The notes: generated by a model from the letters alone, not told the origin. A stretch of DNA of 8,069 bases from JAAYAY01 sp964429355 (GCA_964429355.1 CAYSCH010000415.1:1-8069), one strand, 5' to 3'. Positions 1 through 7,131 are shown, numbered from the stretch's first letter. Numbers and translations: made by a program.

Positions 1-2
1 CG

Positions 3-1550
3 CTGGGCACGTCGATCGGCTGCGCCCCGATCTGGCCGGATACGGAGGGCAAGAGAGTCTTTGCTTACCTCAAACCGACCAAGGCGATTCCGGTGGTCTT
101 GAGAGCCCTGGAGGAACAGGAGTTCTGCTCGCTGGTCTACGTGGAACGAGCACCCTTCCGGCTCAAGGCCTACTACGAATCGGCCCGGCTCCGGTTCGCC
201 CCAGGGCCGGTGGACCTGGAGGCCGTCGGGCGGCAGTGCGACCTGGCGATCCTCAACGGGGGGCACGGTTCAACGGCGTCGCTGCTGCTCGCGGGGCGTC
301 CGATCCTGCAGGTCCCGAACAACCTGGAACAGGCGCTGACGGGCATGGCGGTCGAGCGCATGGAGGCGGGGCTGTGCGTCGACCCGGAGCGACTCCAGGA
401 AGCTCCTGGCAAACTTCGAGCCCTGCTCGCCAACGACAAGTTCAAGGCCGGTTCTGCACGGTTTGCTGAAAACCATAGCGACTTCGATCCGGTCGTCCAG
501 ATCGAACGGCTAGTCAAGCGGGTGTGTGAATTGGCAGGATCCGTTCGCCCCTTACGAGGCGAGTCTGGGGCCGATGCGGCCGGGAAGACTACGGAGATTG
601 CCGATTCGCCGTGGGGCCCGCGATCGGACGAATCGCCGACACGAACCCTCGCTACCCTGGCGGTGCCGACGGATCTGGCGGCCGTCTCCGTCTTTTTCAA
701 TCCTGTCGGTTACCGTTCGACGGTCGAGAACTTCCGCAGGTACTATCGCAGTATGCGGGAGCAGGGGATCGAGCTGCACGCGGTCGAGATTGCGTTTGGC
801 AACGGGCCCTTTCATCTGGCCGACCTGCCGGGAGTGCAGCAAGTCCGCACGTCCGACGTGATGTGGCAACTGGAGCGGATGATCAATCACACGATCGCCG
901 GCCTGGCGGACCGTTTTACCAAGGTGATTTGGATCGACACGGACGTGTTCTTTGAGAATCCCAACTGGTTTCGCGACACTTCCGAGGCTCTCGATCAGCA
1001 TTTGGTCGTTCAGGCGTTTCACGATGCGGTCTGGCTGAAAGCCGACGGCGGAGAATTGCGGCGACGGCAGGGGATGGTCTCGGCCATGCGAGACTATCCC
1101 GAACGCTTGGGGGACCCGACGAAGATGCATCCTGGGTTTGCATGGGCTGCCCGCCGCGAACTGATTGCCAAACACGGCCTCCCCGATTTCTGTTTGGTGG
1201 GCGGCAATGACCGAGTCTTCGCCAACGCCATCTACAATCTCGAATGGGCGGAAGAAATGTCCTACTTTCCTATGGGGCTGCAGCGACGAATTCGAGCATG
1301 GAAGACGGGCTTCGCCGCCGACGTGGACGCCCGTGCCACCTGGATCGACGGAACCGTTTACCATCTCTGGCACGGCGAACTCGTCAATCGCCAGTATAAG
1401 GTGAGAAACATACCGCTTCTGAACTACAATTACGACCCGGCCGTCGACGTCAAGATCGGTGCCGACGGAGCATGGCATTGGAACACCGACAAACCGGGAC
1501 TCCACGAGGAAATCCGAGCCTACTTCCATACGAGGCGCAGCGACGGGTAG
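3..1550 (+). CDS. Glycosyltransferase, GT-B/GT-A two-domain fusion (5' partial)
   Basis: The frame is open to the left edge, so the gene begins outside the window. The GTG at 93 is only an internal codon, because the 30 codons before it continue the same domain. Visible residues 1 to about 175 resemble the C-terminal half of a UGT-type GT-B enzyme (COG1819-like), with RVFAYLKP near the start and the nucleotide-sugar motif NGGHGST at about residues 85-91. A Ser/Gly/Pro-rich linker of some 40 residues follows (nt about 540-660). Residues about 225-515 look like a GT-A domain: the metal-binding DTD (nt 936-944) sits in VIWIDTDVFF, and a later MHPGFAWAARREL then GGNDRVFANAIY match the acceptor half of GT2/GT7-like enzymes. 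It probably transfers sugars from nucleotide donors to envelope or exported glycans; donor and acceptor cannot be read from the sequence. The family calls are firm at fold level only. The GT2 gene follows after 12 bases, suggesting an operon. Confidence 0.8.
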   Translation: MGTSIGCAPIWPDTEGKRVFAYLKPTKAIPVVLRALEEQEFCSLVYVERAPFRLKAYYESARLRFAPGPVDLEAVGRQCDLAILNGGHGSTASLLLAGRPILQVPNNLEQALTGMAVERMEAGLCVDPERLQEAPGKLRALLANDKFKAGSARFAENHSDFDPVVQIERLVKRVCELAGSVRPLRGESGADAAGKTTEIADSPWGPRSDESPTRTLATLAVPTDLAAVSVFFNPVGYRSTVENFRRYYRSMREQGIELHAVEIAFGNGPFHLADLPGVQQVRTSDVMWQLERMINHTIAGLADRFTKVIWIDTDVFFENPNWFRDTSEALDQHLVVQAFHDAVWLKADGGELRRRQGMVSAMRDYPERLGDPTKMHPGFAWAARRELIAKHGLPDFCLVGGNDRVFANAIYNLEWAEEMSYFPMGLQRRIRAWKTGFAADVDARATWIDGTVYHLWHGELVNRQYKVRNIPLLNYNYDPAVDVKIGADGAWHWNTDKPGLHEEIRAYFHTRRSDG

Positions 1551-1562
1551 GGAGCAACAGGT

Positions 1563-2243
1563 ATGGCAACGCTCATCTCACTGTGCACGACGATTCGCAA
1601 TCGCCGAAGCCAGTTCCAGGCAACGTTCTGCGATAACCTGAACGCACTCTCGCCGTGTCAGAACGTTGAATGGATCATTCTCGACTATGGCTCCAGCCAG
1701 AACGAGTTTGAGCTGTATCGCAAAGCGCATCCGCCGAGCTGGGTCCACTGGGTCCGGATGGAGGCCGCCTATTGGCACGTTTCCCGGGCGAAGAACGCAG
1801 CCGTTCACGCGTCCACCGGCGACATCGTCATGAATTTCGACGTGGACCAACGGTTGAGGAACGCGATCGCCGCGGCCCAGAATGCCGGCGAGCAAATCCT
1901 TGTCCACAATTGGTCAGGCGTCTTCCGAGACGGAACATGCGGGCGGATTGCCTGTTCACGCCGCGTGTTTGACGGTCTTGGCGGCTATGACGAAGACTTC
2001 CTGCCATGCGGCTATGATGACCTCGATCTGATCGCTCGTGCGGCCGCTTCGGGCATCAAGATCGCGAAGATTGACTGCGGCCCAAATGGGGCGATCCCTA
2101 ATACGACGGAAGAGGCCACTTCCGATTGTTACGTCAGAGGTGTCACCTGGACGGCAATGGAGAAGGCAAATCACGTCCGTTCCAACTGGAATATCGGCAT
2201 GGGAATCCTGGTGGCCAACCAGCGGGGGATGCGCTGTTGTTGA
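1563..2243 (+). CDS. Glycosyltransferase family 2-like protein
   Basis: A 226-residue GT-A glycosyltransferase. The N-terminus LISLCTTIRNR is the usual first strand and loop. DYGSS at residues 41-45 corresponds to the common D-GS/D-SS nucleotide-binding turn. SRAKNAA at about 74-80 matches the RN-G helix that follows in GT2 enzymes. NFDVDQ at 91-96 carries the DxD metal ligand. GGYDEDF (140-146) and GYDDLDL (150-156) resemble the galactosyltransferase C-terminal motif (Glyco_transf_7C), where the acidic pair acts in catalysis. No membrane segment is visible, so it is probably cytoplasmic. It lies 12 bases after the fused glycosyltransferase and is likely co-transcribed with it. The final residues (MRCC) look abrupt, and the DNA right after the stop holds the tail of another gene, so the C-terminus may have been altered by the same deletion. 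Sugar specificity is unknown. Confidence 0.83.
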   Translation: MATLISLCTTIRNRRSQFQATFCDNLNALSPCQNVEWIILDYGSSQNEFELYRKAHPPSWVHWVRMEAAYWHVSRAKNAAVHASTGDIVMNFDVDQRLRNAIAAAQNAGEQILVHNWSGVFRDGTCGRIACSRRVFDGLGGYDEDFLPCGYDDLDLIARAAASGIKIAKIDCGPNGAIPNTTEEATSDCYVRGVTWTAMEKANHVRSNWNIGMGILVANQRGMRCC

Positions 2244-2332
2244 TATGCAGTCTGAATGGGACAGTGTCGAGACGCGTGATGAACAGGTGCCGACGGCTGT
2301 GAAGATCTGCAAAGCGTCCGTCGTGGTTGCAG

Positions 2333-2422
2333 GAGGATGGCGCCTGGCACTGGGCCACGGACAAGCCGGCACTGCACGAAGAAGTTCGGGAGTACTTTTT
2401 CGCGCGGCGGGACGACGGTTAG
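2333..2422 (+). pseudogene. Relic C-terminal tail of a paralogue of the fused glycosyltransferase
   Basis: Read in the frame of 2336, the last 28 codons before the TAG at 2420-2422 encode a peptide beginning DGAWHWATDKPALHEE. It matches the extreme C-terminus of the first gene (DGAWHWNTDKPGLHEE, nt about 1467-1550) at 21 of 28 residues, and both end in D-G and a TAG stop. Most differences at the DNA level are third-codon-position changes, so the copy diverged while still under protein selection before losing its body. Upstream the frame meets a TGA at 2300-2302, and none of the three frames between 2244 and 2332 shows the expected preceding sequence. I read this as the stump of a tandem duplicate deleted up against the GT2 gene. 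An assembly collapse between repeats is an alternative. Confidence 0.72.
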
Positions 2423-2428
2423 GCGGAA

Positions 2429-4618
2429 TTATTCCTTGGCTGGTGCGGCCGCTTCGGCAGGTTGTGGTGTCGCTTCCGCGTCGGGCGCTGCGGATGCTTT
2501 GGCCGGCTGGTCTGCCGGGGCTGGTTCCTCGGCAGAGCCGGCAGGCGCGGGTTCGGACTTCTCCGTGGCGGCGGGCGTGGCTTTTGCCTCCGGGTCGACC
2601 TTGTCGCCGGGGGGGTTCGCCTCAGGAGCCGGTTCGGGCTGCTTGGCTTCCGGAGCGTTTTCGGCTTTCTTCTCACCCGGGGCTTCTGGATCTTCCGGGG
2701 CCTTCGAAGGCTTCTCGGATCTGGGCTTGAGTGGCGGTTGGCCGGTCAGTTTTCTGAGCCAACTTGCCCGGATGATATTGCCTTGGGTTTGGGGGACATT
2801 GCTATAGAATTCCAGAAGTTCGATGGCCTGCGGTACTTTGCCGGTGGCCTCCGCAAGGCGTGCCAGGTTGTAGGTGGCGCCCGGTTCCCATTTACCTCCC
2901 GGATCGGCCTTGAGCACCCGGGTCTTGAGGTAATCCTCGGCGGCTCGGTAGTTGCCGGTCTGGGCGACCATCAAGCCAAGCCAGTAGCTGGCATCGATCT
3001 TGATTTGTCGCCAGATCTGCTTCTCGGCGGGGGATATCTCGGCACTGTCGGTGGCGAAGTCCGATTGGCGGGCCTGCATATAGAACTGAGTCGCACTGGG
3101 ACTGCCGGTGAACTGGCCTTTGAAGTGGTAACTGCGGGCCCTCCAGAGGATCGGCGCCTGGGGCGGGAACACCAGCGGCGCAACCTTGGCGACGAACCAC
3201 TGGTTGCGTTGGGACGCATAGCGGATCTGTTGCCAGATCGTCTGGTAGGGGAGTGGCCACATGCGGCCTTCGAGGACGTGCTTGCTCTGTTTGAACCGTT
3301 CCATCTGGGCCGTCACGTCGCTGGTGAGCACGATCTTCTGGTCGCCGGTCAGGCGTTTCTCCACCATCTTCATGCGCTGGGACAGGCAGGATGGACTGGC
3401 CTCAACCAAGGCCACGACCCGCTGGACATCCTTCGAACGGACGATGTAGTCGCCTTCATTAAAAATATCCAGTTGCTTGAAGACCTCTTCGTTCGAAGCC
3501 GCCTCGGCAAGGGTGACCGGTTCACAGGTCCATCCGCTCTCGCCCAACTTCTGGCTTCCGGGCTTGGGGATGGGCAGGCCGAGAACCGGTTCGAACAAGT
3601 ACATCTCACCCTTGATCAGCACGCCGATACCCCACAACCGGTTGAGAACGTTGTTTTCGTCGACCAATCCGAGCAATGCCGCGTCGATATTTCTCTGGCG
3701 GGCCAGAAGCACAAACAGCCAGGCACGATCGACGCCGGTACCCTCTCCAAACAACAGCGTTTCCATGGGGGTCTGATAGACATGGGCCAGGGGATTGGAG
3801 TCCTGTGAGCTCGGCTCGCGAACGAGCTGCACGTTCTTGACCACCCAGTCAAACAAGGCCGCAGCCGGTTTTACCGGATCGTCCAATTCCTCGCCGCTTG
3901 CCCAGGAGGCCACGTTGCGCAGCCACACGGCTTCCTGGAAGACCGCGCCATCCATCTCTGGGAACTGGAGAATCGATGGATCGATCCGCCGGAGAAGCGA
4001 CGACAGCTCCGCGAGATGGCGTTGGAACCCTTCCACGTTGAACTTGCTGCAAAGCGCTCGCACCGCCTCTGCTGCCTGGGCGGGCGTGGCGGCATTTTCA
4101 CTACCGAGCTTCTCGACTTGTTCGGCCGTGGAAACCATATCGGATGCCAACTGGAGTATGTCCAGGAGCGAAAGCCGAGTTCCGACGCGAGCCAAACGCT
4201 CACCGGCGGATCGAAGCTTGCCGGGCAGATCGGGCGGCACCGCATAATCGCCCTGCTGCACCTTGGCGACCCACTTGGCCAGCTCTGACATCTCGGCGAT
4301 GGCTGCCTGGAGATCCTCGGCAACTCCGGCGATGACCGGGTCAGGTTGCCAGCCCTCCAGGGGCTTCTGGAGACGGATCCATTGATCGAGGCGGTTGATG
4401 GTCCGCTGCTGGGTTTCGGCCGTATAGAACTCGTCGGTTCCGTGAAAGAGGGTATCGACGGCGTAGTCGAACAGCTCGTTTCGCCAGAGGACGTTGTCGG
4501 TCTCGGTACTGCCGCTCCCGCCCGACTTGGCGCGTGGCTTGCAGCCGGGGAGAAGCAATGCCAGTGTGCTGGCAAGAAGGATCAAGGAAAGGGCGAGACC
4601 GAATTGGGTTCGTTTCAT
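2429..4618 (-). CDS. Lipoprotein with degenerate transglutaminase-like and TPR-like regions
   Basis: Start chosen at the ATG at 4618 (729 residues). The upstream ATG at 4687 would overlap kdsA and would bury the signal peptide behind 23 extra residues. From 4618 the protein opens with MKRTQFG, a hydrophobic stretch, then the lipobox LLPGC with the lipidated Cys at residue 26. Residues about 250-350 resemble a transglutaminase-like core (GEGTGVDRAWLFVLLARQ, later YLFEPVLGLPIP), but the position where a catalytic Cys is expected is not Cys, so I infer a binding rather than catalytic role. Residues about 540-625 contain two helical pairs resembling TPR repeats (ASYWLGLMVAQTGNYRAAEDYL; ATYNLARLAEATGKVPQAIELL). 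The last 100 residues are a Pro/Ala/Glu/Lys-rich disordered tail, perhaps spanning the periplasm or contacting glycan. The stop lies 6 bases from the convergent relic. The precise function is unknown. Confidence 0.8.
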   Translation of the reverse strand: MKRTQFGLALSLILLASTLALLLPGCKPRAKSGGSGSTETDNVLWRNELFDYAVDTLFHGTDEFYTAETQQRTINRLDQWIRLQKPLEGWQPDPVIAGVAEDLQAAIAEMSELAKWVAKVQQGDYAVPPDLPGKLRSAGERLARVGTRLSLLDILQLASDMVSTAEQVEKLGSENAATPAQAAEAVRALCSKFNVEGFQRHLAELSSLLRRIDPSILQFPEMDGAVFQEAVWLRNVASWASGEELDDPVKPAAALFDWVVKNVQLVREPSSQDSNPLAHVYQTPMETLLFGEGTGVDRAWLFVLLARQRNIDAALLGLVDENNVLNRLWGIGVLIKGEMYLFEPVLGLPIPKPGSQKLGESGWTCEPVTLAEAASNEEVFKQLDIFNEGDYIVRSKDVQRVVALVEASPSCLSQRMKMVEKRLTGDQKIVLTSDVTAQMERFKQSKHVLEGRMWPLPYQTIWQQIRYASQRNQWFVAKVAPLVFPPQAPILWRARSYHFKGQFTGSPSATQFYMQARQSDFATDSAEISPAEKQIWRQIKIDASYWLGLMVAQTGNYRAAEDYLKTRVLKADPGGKWEPGATYNLARLAEATGKVPQAIELLEFYSNVPQTQGNIIRASWLRKLTGQPPLKPRSEKPSKAPEDPEAPGEKKAENAPEAKQPEPAPEANPPGDKVDPEAKATPAATEKSEPAPAGSAEEPAPADQPAKASAAPDAEATPQPAEAAAPAKE

Positions 4619-4640
4619 ATCGGATTCCAAGCTCGTGGGT

Positions 4641-5480
4641 TCAGAGTTCCCCTGCGAAGCGATCAATCGTCCTGCGAATGGCGACAAGGCGCCGGATCAT
4701 GGGCCCGAACTGATCCAGAGGCACCATGTTTGGACCATCGCTGGGCGCCCGATCGGGATCGGGATGGGTTTCGAAGAAAAGGCCGTCGGCACCCAGAGCG
4801 GTGGCTGCTCGGGCCAGGGGCTCCACCATCTCGCGTTGCCCGCCCGACACGCTGCCCTTCCCGCCCGGCTCCTGGACACTGTGGGTGGCGTCAAAGACCA
4901 CCGGAGCACCGAGCGCCTGCATCAGGGGCAGGCTGCGCATGTCGTTGACCAGCCGGCCGTAGCCGAAGAATGTGCCTCGCTCGCAGAGAAGCACGTTGCT
5001 GCAGCCCCCCGCCTCCAACTTGGTCAGCACGTGTTTCATATCCCAGGGCGCCAGGAACTGCCCTTTCTTGGCGTTGACGGCACGCCCTGTTGCGGCGGCA
5101 GCCAAGAGCAAATCGGTCTGGCGGACCAGGAAGGCCGGAATCTGGAGCAAGTCGCAAACCTCGGCCACGGGGGCCGCTTGGGCAGGTTCATGGATATCGG
5201 TGGTAACGGGCAGCCCCGTTTCGCGCCGGACGGCATCGAGGATTGCCAAGCCGGCCTCGAGCCCCGGTCCACGATAAGACTCCACGCTGGTCCGATTCGC
5301 CTTGTCAAAGGAGGCCTTGAAAACAAGCTGAACCGGCATCTCGATCAGATCAACCTTGAGTCGCCGGGCAATCTCAAGGGTCGAGGCCTCATCTTCGAGG
5401 ACACAGGGGCCTGCAATGACGAGAAGGGGTTGGCCGCGACCGCAGCGATAGGGACCAATGGTGACAGGGTTTCTGGGCAC
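4641..5480 (-). CDS. kdsA: 2-dehydro-3-deoxyphosphooctonate aldolase (Kdo-8-phosphate synthase)
   Basis: Condenses phosphoenolpyruvate with arabinose 5-phosphate to make Kdo-8-phosphate, the committed step to the Kdo of lipopolysaccharide inner core; a cytoplasmic enzyme. Family motifs run in order: AGPCVLED, FKASFDKANRTS, YRGPG, TDIHEP, DLLQIPAFL-RQTDLL, NAKKGQFLAP, ERGTFFGYGRLVNDMRSL, FDATHSVQ-PGG and ETHPDPDRAPSDG. Cys26, His200, Glu237 and Asp248 line up with the four metal ligands of the metal-dependent class (Aquifex type); E. coli has Asn at the first of these, so this enzyme is predicted to need a divalent metal. I chose the GTG at 5480 because AAGGA stands 7 bases before it and the resulting 279 residues fit the family. 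An open TTG at 5540 would add 20 unconserved residues without a ribosome site. The lipoprotein gene starts 22 bases after the stop, probably in the same transcript. Confidence 0.96.
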   Translation of the reverse strand: MPRNPVTIGPYRCGRGQPLLVIAGPCVLEDEASTLEIARRLKVDLIEMPVQLVFKASFDKANRTSVESYRGPGLEAGLAILDAVRRETGLPVTTDIHEPAQAAPVAEVCDLLQIPAFLVRQTDLLLAAAATGRAVNAKKGQFLAPWDMKHVLTKLEAGGCSNVLLCERGTFFGYGRLVNDMRSLPLMQALGAPVVFDATHSVQEPGGKGSVSGGQREMVEPLARAATALGADGLFFETHPDPDRAPSDGPNMVPLDQFGPMIRRLVAIRRTIDRFAGEL

Positions 5481-5484
5481 AGCG

Positions 5485-5495
5485 GGATCCTTCGC
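5485..5495 (-). promoter_or_regulatory. Ribosome binding site deciding the kdsA start
   Basis: On the minus strand the sequence reads gcgAAGGAtcccgctGTG. AAGGA is a good Shine-Dalgarno core with 7 bases to the GTG at 5480. No comparable site precedes the in-frame TTG at 5540. This is the only clear Shine-Dalgarno site among the starts in the window. Confidence 0.6.
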
Positions 5496-5595
5496 TCGCA
5501 AATCCTGCAAGAGGGTGTCACAGGGCGGCAGGGCCGCCAACCAATACGAGCTACCGCTCGGCTCGAGTGGCCTGCTCCCGTTGGTCGCGGATCTA

Positions 5596-5611
5596 TGTGA
5601 AAAACTTCACA
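5596..5611. promoter_or_regulatory. Candidate CRP/FNR-family operator
   Basis: TGTGAAAAACTTCACA is a 16-base inverted repeat with six perfect base pairs around a 4-base centre. It fits the CRP consensus TGTGA-N6-TCACA exactly. It lies in the gap between the lipid kinase and kdsA, about 115-130 bases before the kdsA GTG. It would fall downstream of the candidate promoter at 5671-5699, where a bound regulator would repress; if the true promoter is nearer kdsA it could activate instead. A CRP-family protein with this specificity in the organism is assumed, not seen. Confidence 0.4.
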
Positions 5612-5670
5612 ATCTTTGAGGTTCGTGGTACAGGTACAATGGATCGCTCAACAAACAACCGCCCCGTATG

Positions 5671-5699
5671 ACATTACAGTGGGACGTGACAGCTATCAA
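5671..5699 (-). promoter_or_regulatory. Candidate sigma70-type promoter for kdsA and the lipoprotein
   Basis: On the minus strand TTGATA (5699-5694; five of six matches to TTGACA) is followed after exactly 17 bases by TAATGT (5676-5671). The latter matches only three of six bases of TATAAT, but these are the most conserved ones (first T, second A, last T). It lies between the lipid kinase stop at 5744 and the kdsA start, leaving a leader of about 180 bases to the GTG. The rest of the 5541-5743 gap holds only the CRP-like palindrome and an A7 run at 5698-5704. Weak without expression data. Confidence 0.3.
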
Positions 5700-5743
5700 A
5701 AAAACGCAACCGTCATTGGCTGAGGGATCCCCCTACTGGTAAC

Positions 5744-6813
5744 TCAGCCGTGCGGCATGCGGCCGGCAGGTGCCAGCAAGGTCAGGCGTTTGGGCAGTAT
5801 TTCGACTTCGACGGGCAGGACGCCGCCCGGATCTCCATCGAGCTGATAGGCAACCGGCTGGTTGGACGCAAAGCGGATCCTGGCGGTTCGCAGGGTCCGG
5901 CAACCGGGAAGTTGCTGGTGCCATCCTCCGCATTGAGCAGCGGCGGCAAAGATGAGGCCCTGCAGCAAGGAGTTTCCTCCATAGCTGCACAGGTCCAACT
6001 GTCCGTCGTCGCTTTCGGCCTTGGGCGCCAGCGGGACGCCCCAGCCGTAACGAGGAAGATTGCACGCGAACGCCCAATGTGCCCGTAGCGGTTTCTGCAT
6101 CTCGCCATCCGGTCCATCGCAGTATACCTGGATTTCCGGATATCGNNNNNNNNNNGATATCGATAACTACGGACAGAGCGCCAAACCGGTTTGAAATAGG
6201 TTAGGTACCCGATGTGTCCGCCGCGTCGACTGCTCGATTGGCGATGCTCGTGTACCTGGCGGACCACTTCGGCGTCGAACCCGCAGCCGATCATGACGAG
6301 GAAGAGGCGGCCGTTAGCCAGTCCCGCATCCAACAGGAGAAGGCGGCCGGTGGCGATGGTTTGGCAAAGCTTTTCGGGTTTACCGGAGAGATGAAAGTGT
6401 TTGGCGAGCAGGTTGGCAGTGCCTGCAGCCAGAAGAGTGATCGGGACCCCCGGTTCGGTGCGGTTGGTCAATTCCGCCGCGGTGCCGTCTCCGCCGGCGC
6501 CGACCAGGGCCCGGAGCCGCCCCTGGCGGTGCAACAGATTGGCCCGCGCCGAAACCTCGGCCAAGTCGGTCATGGCTTCGACCTGGAAACCGGCATTCTG
6601 CAGGCACTTGGACAACCGTTCCACGCGACCGGAAACAGAACGGCGACCTGCTTTTGGATTGACGGATATCAATACGTGCGTGGCCGACTCGGGGAGCAGC
6701 GAAGAGAATTCGGGCACCGGTTTGCTCCAAACGGCGGGCGGCATACTGATGGAAGAGGTGGCCGAAAAGCAGCCGCACCCCAGAAAGTCTCCCAGGCTAT
6801 CCGCAAGCGGCAT
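5744..6813 (-). CDS. Diacylglycerol kinase-like lipid kinase, interrupted by a scaffold gap
   Basis: Member of the DAGK catalytic family (YegS/DgkB-like), which phosphorylates diacylglycerol or related lipids with ATP at the inner face of the membrane. Early residues show the usual first strand ISVNPKAGR, then the nucleotide-binding GAGGDGT at about 105-111 and LAAGTANLLA, the family's P-GT-N-hA element. The C-terminal part, in another frame because of ten Ns at 6146-6155, has NLPRYGWGVPLAPKA, then DDGQLDLC and YQLDGDPGG, all typical of the second domain. Joining the two flanks at the shared GATATCG gives 350 residues in one uninterrupted frame, so I annotate one gene. ATG 6813 is chosen as it follows the candidate promoter by a short leader. 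GTG 6819 is two codons upstream, and ATG 6744 would start 19 residues before the conserved strand. None has a clear ribosome site. True substrate is uncertain within the family. Confidence 0.88.
6146..6155. other. Assembly gap of ten Ns with overlapping flanks
   Basis: The base run before the gap ends in GATATCG (6139-6145) and the run after it begins with GATATCG (6156-6162). Ten Ns is a conventional placeholder length rather than a measured distance. Merging on the 7-base overlap removes 17 bases and yields, on the minus strand, codons for RSYRYPEIQVYCDGPDGE running straight from the first kinase frame into the second. The true genome therefore most likely has no gap and no frameshift here. 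Confidence 0.85.
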
Positions 6814-6878
6814 GGGCACCCTGGGTGAAGGACATGGGCACGCTCGGGAGCCCGCATTTCCCGTTCGGACAGCTTTTC

Positions 6879-6907
6879 AGTATAGATTTGCCGGCGGGCA
6901 TGAGCAA
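6879..6907 (-). promoter_or_regulatory. Candidate sigma70-type promoter for the lipid kinase
   Basis: On the minus strand TTGCTC (6907-6902) and TATACT (6884-6879, five of six matches to TATAAT) are separated by exactly 17 bases. Transcription would begin near 6872, giving a leader of about 55-60 bases to the GTG/ATG pair at 6819/6813. This supports the upstream start over ATG 6744. The -35 box is poor (three of six). Confidence 0.42.
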
Positions 6908-7088
6908 CGACATCGCACCCGACGCATGGGTGGTTTATCGCCGTAGCGGCAATTGTGCCACAGCAATACGACGCGATTGTAGCAGAATCAAACAGTCCGC
7001 AGATCGGCGGCGGCGGCACGCAGCAATGATGGAGTTCAATCGCAAGTTGTTTGCATATATACAGTTACCGCGCTAACCAAGAATTATC

Positions 7089-7115
7089 GCATGTGGAAAT
7101 GAAATTGGCACATGC
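7089..7115. repeat. Inverted repeat overlapping the sigma54 -24 element
   Basis: GCATGTG (7089-7095) and CACATGC (7109-7115) form a perfect 7-base inverted repeat around 13 bases. The right arm covers the second half of the -24 box of the sigma54 promoter. It may be an operator, or chance in a short AT-richer stretch. Confidence 0.3.
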
Positions 7116-7121
7116 ATTGCA
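7105..7121 (+). promoter_or_regulatory. Sigma54 (RpoN) -24/-12 promoter
   Basis: TTGGCACATGCATTGCA matches the RpoN consensus YTGGCAC-N5-TTGCW: the whole TTGGCAC of the -24 element and TTGCA of the -12 element are present. The diagnostic GG (7107-7108) and GC (7119-7120) dinucleotides have the required 10 bases between them. Transcription would start near 7132 and run toward the FliL-like gene. Such promoters need an AAA+ enhancer-binding activator, and sigma54 often drives flagellar genes, which fits the downstream gene. Enhancer sites were not identified. Confidence 0.65.
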
Positions 7122-7131
7122 GTCGTTACAA

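Noticed and set aside
552..1529. 325-codon open frame on the minus strand
   Set aside because: Lies entirely opposite the fused glycosyltransferase and has no recognisable motif; long antisense frames are common in GC-rich DNA.
2286..2296. GGTGCCGACGG shared with the end of the first gene (1458-1468), as an extension of the paralogue relic
   Set aside because: The match stops after 11 bases and lies at the wrong distance and frame from the conserved tail; probably chance.
2244..2332. Continuation of the GT2 protein by a frameshift
   Set aside because: None of the three frames shows convincing glycosyltransferase sequence and two end quickly in stops; kept as unexplained spacer before the relic.
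2462..3808. 448-codon open frame on the plus strand
   Set aside because: Antisense to the lipoprotein gene; a Gly/Arg/Leu-rich translation without domains, while the minus strand has a signal peptide and TPR-like repeats.
4494..5600. 368-codon open frame on the plus strand
   Set aside because: Antisense to kdsA, whose motifs are unmistakable, and to the start of the lipoprotein.
5698..5720. T7 run on the minus strand after the lipid kinase as a terminator
   Set aside because: The sequence just before the T run forms only a three-pair CAA/TTG stem, too weak for an intrinsic terminator.
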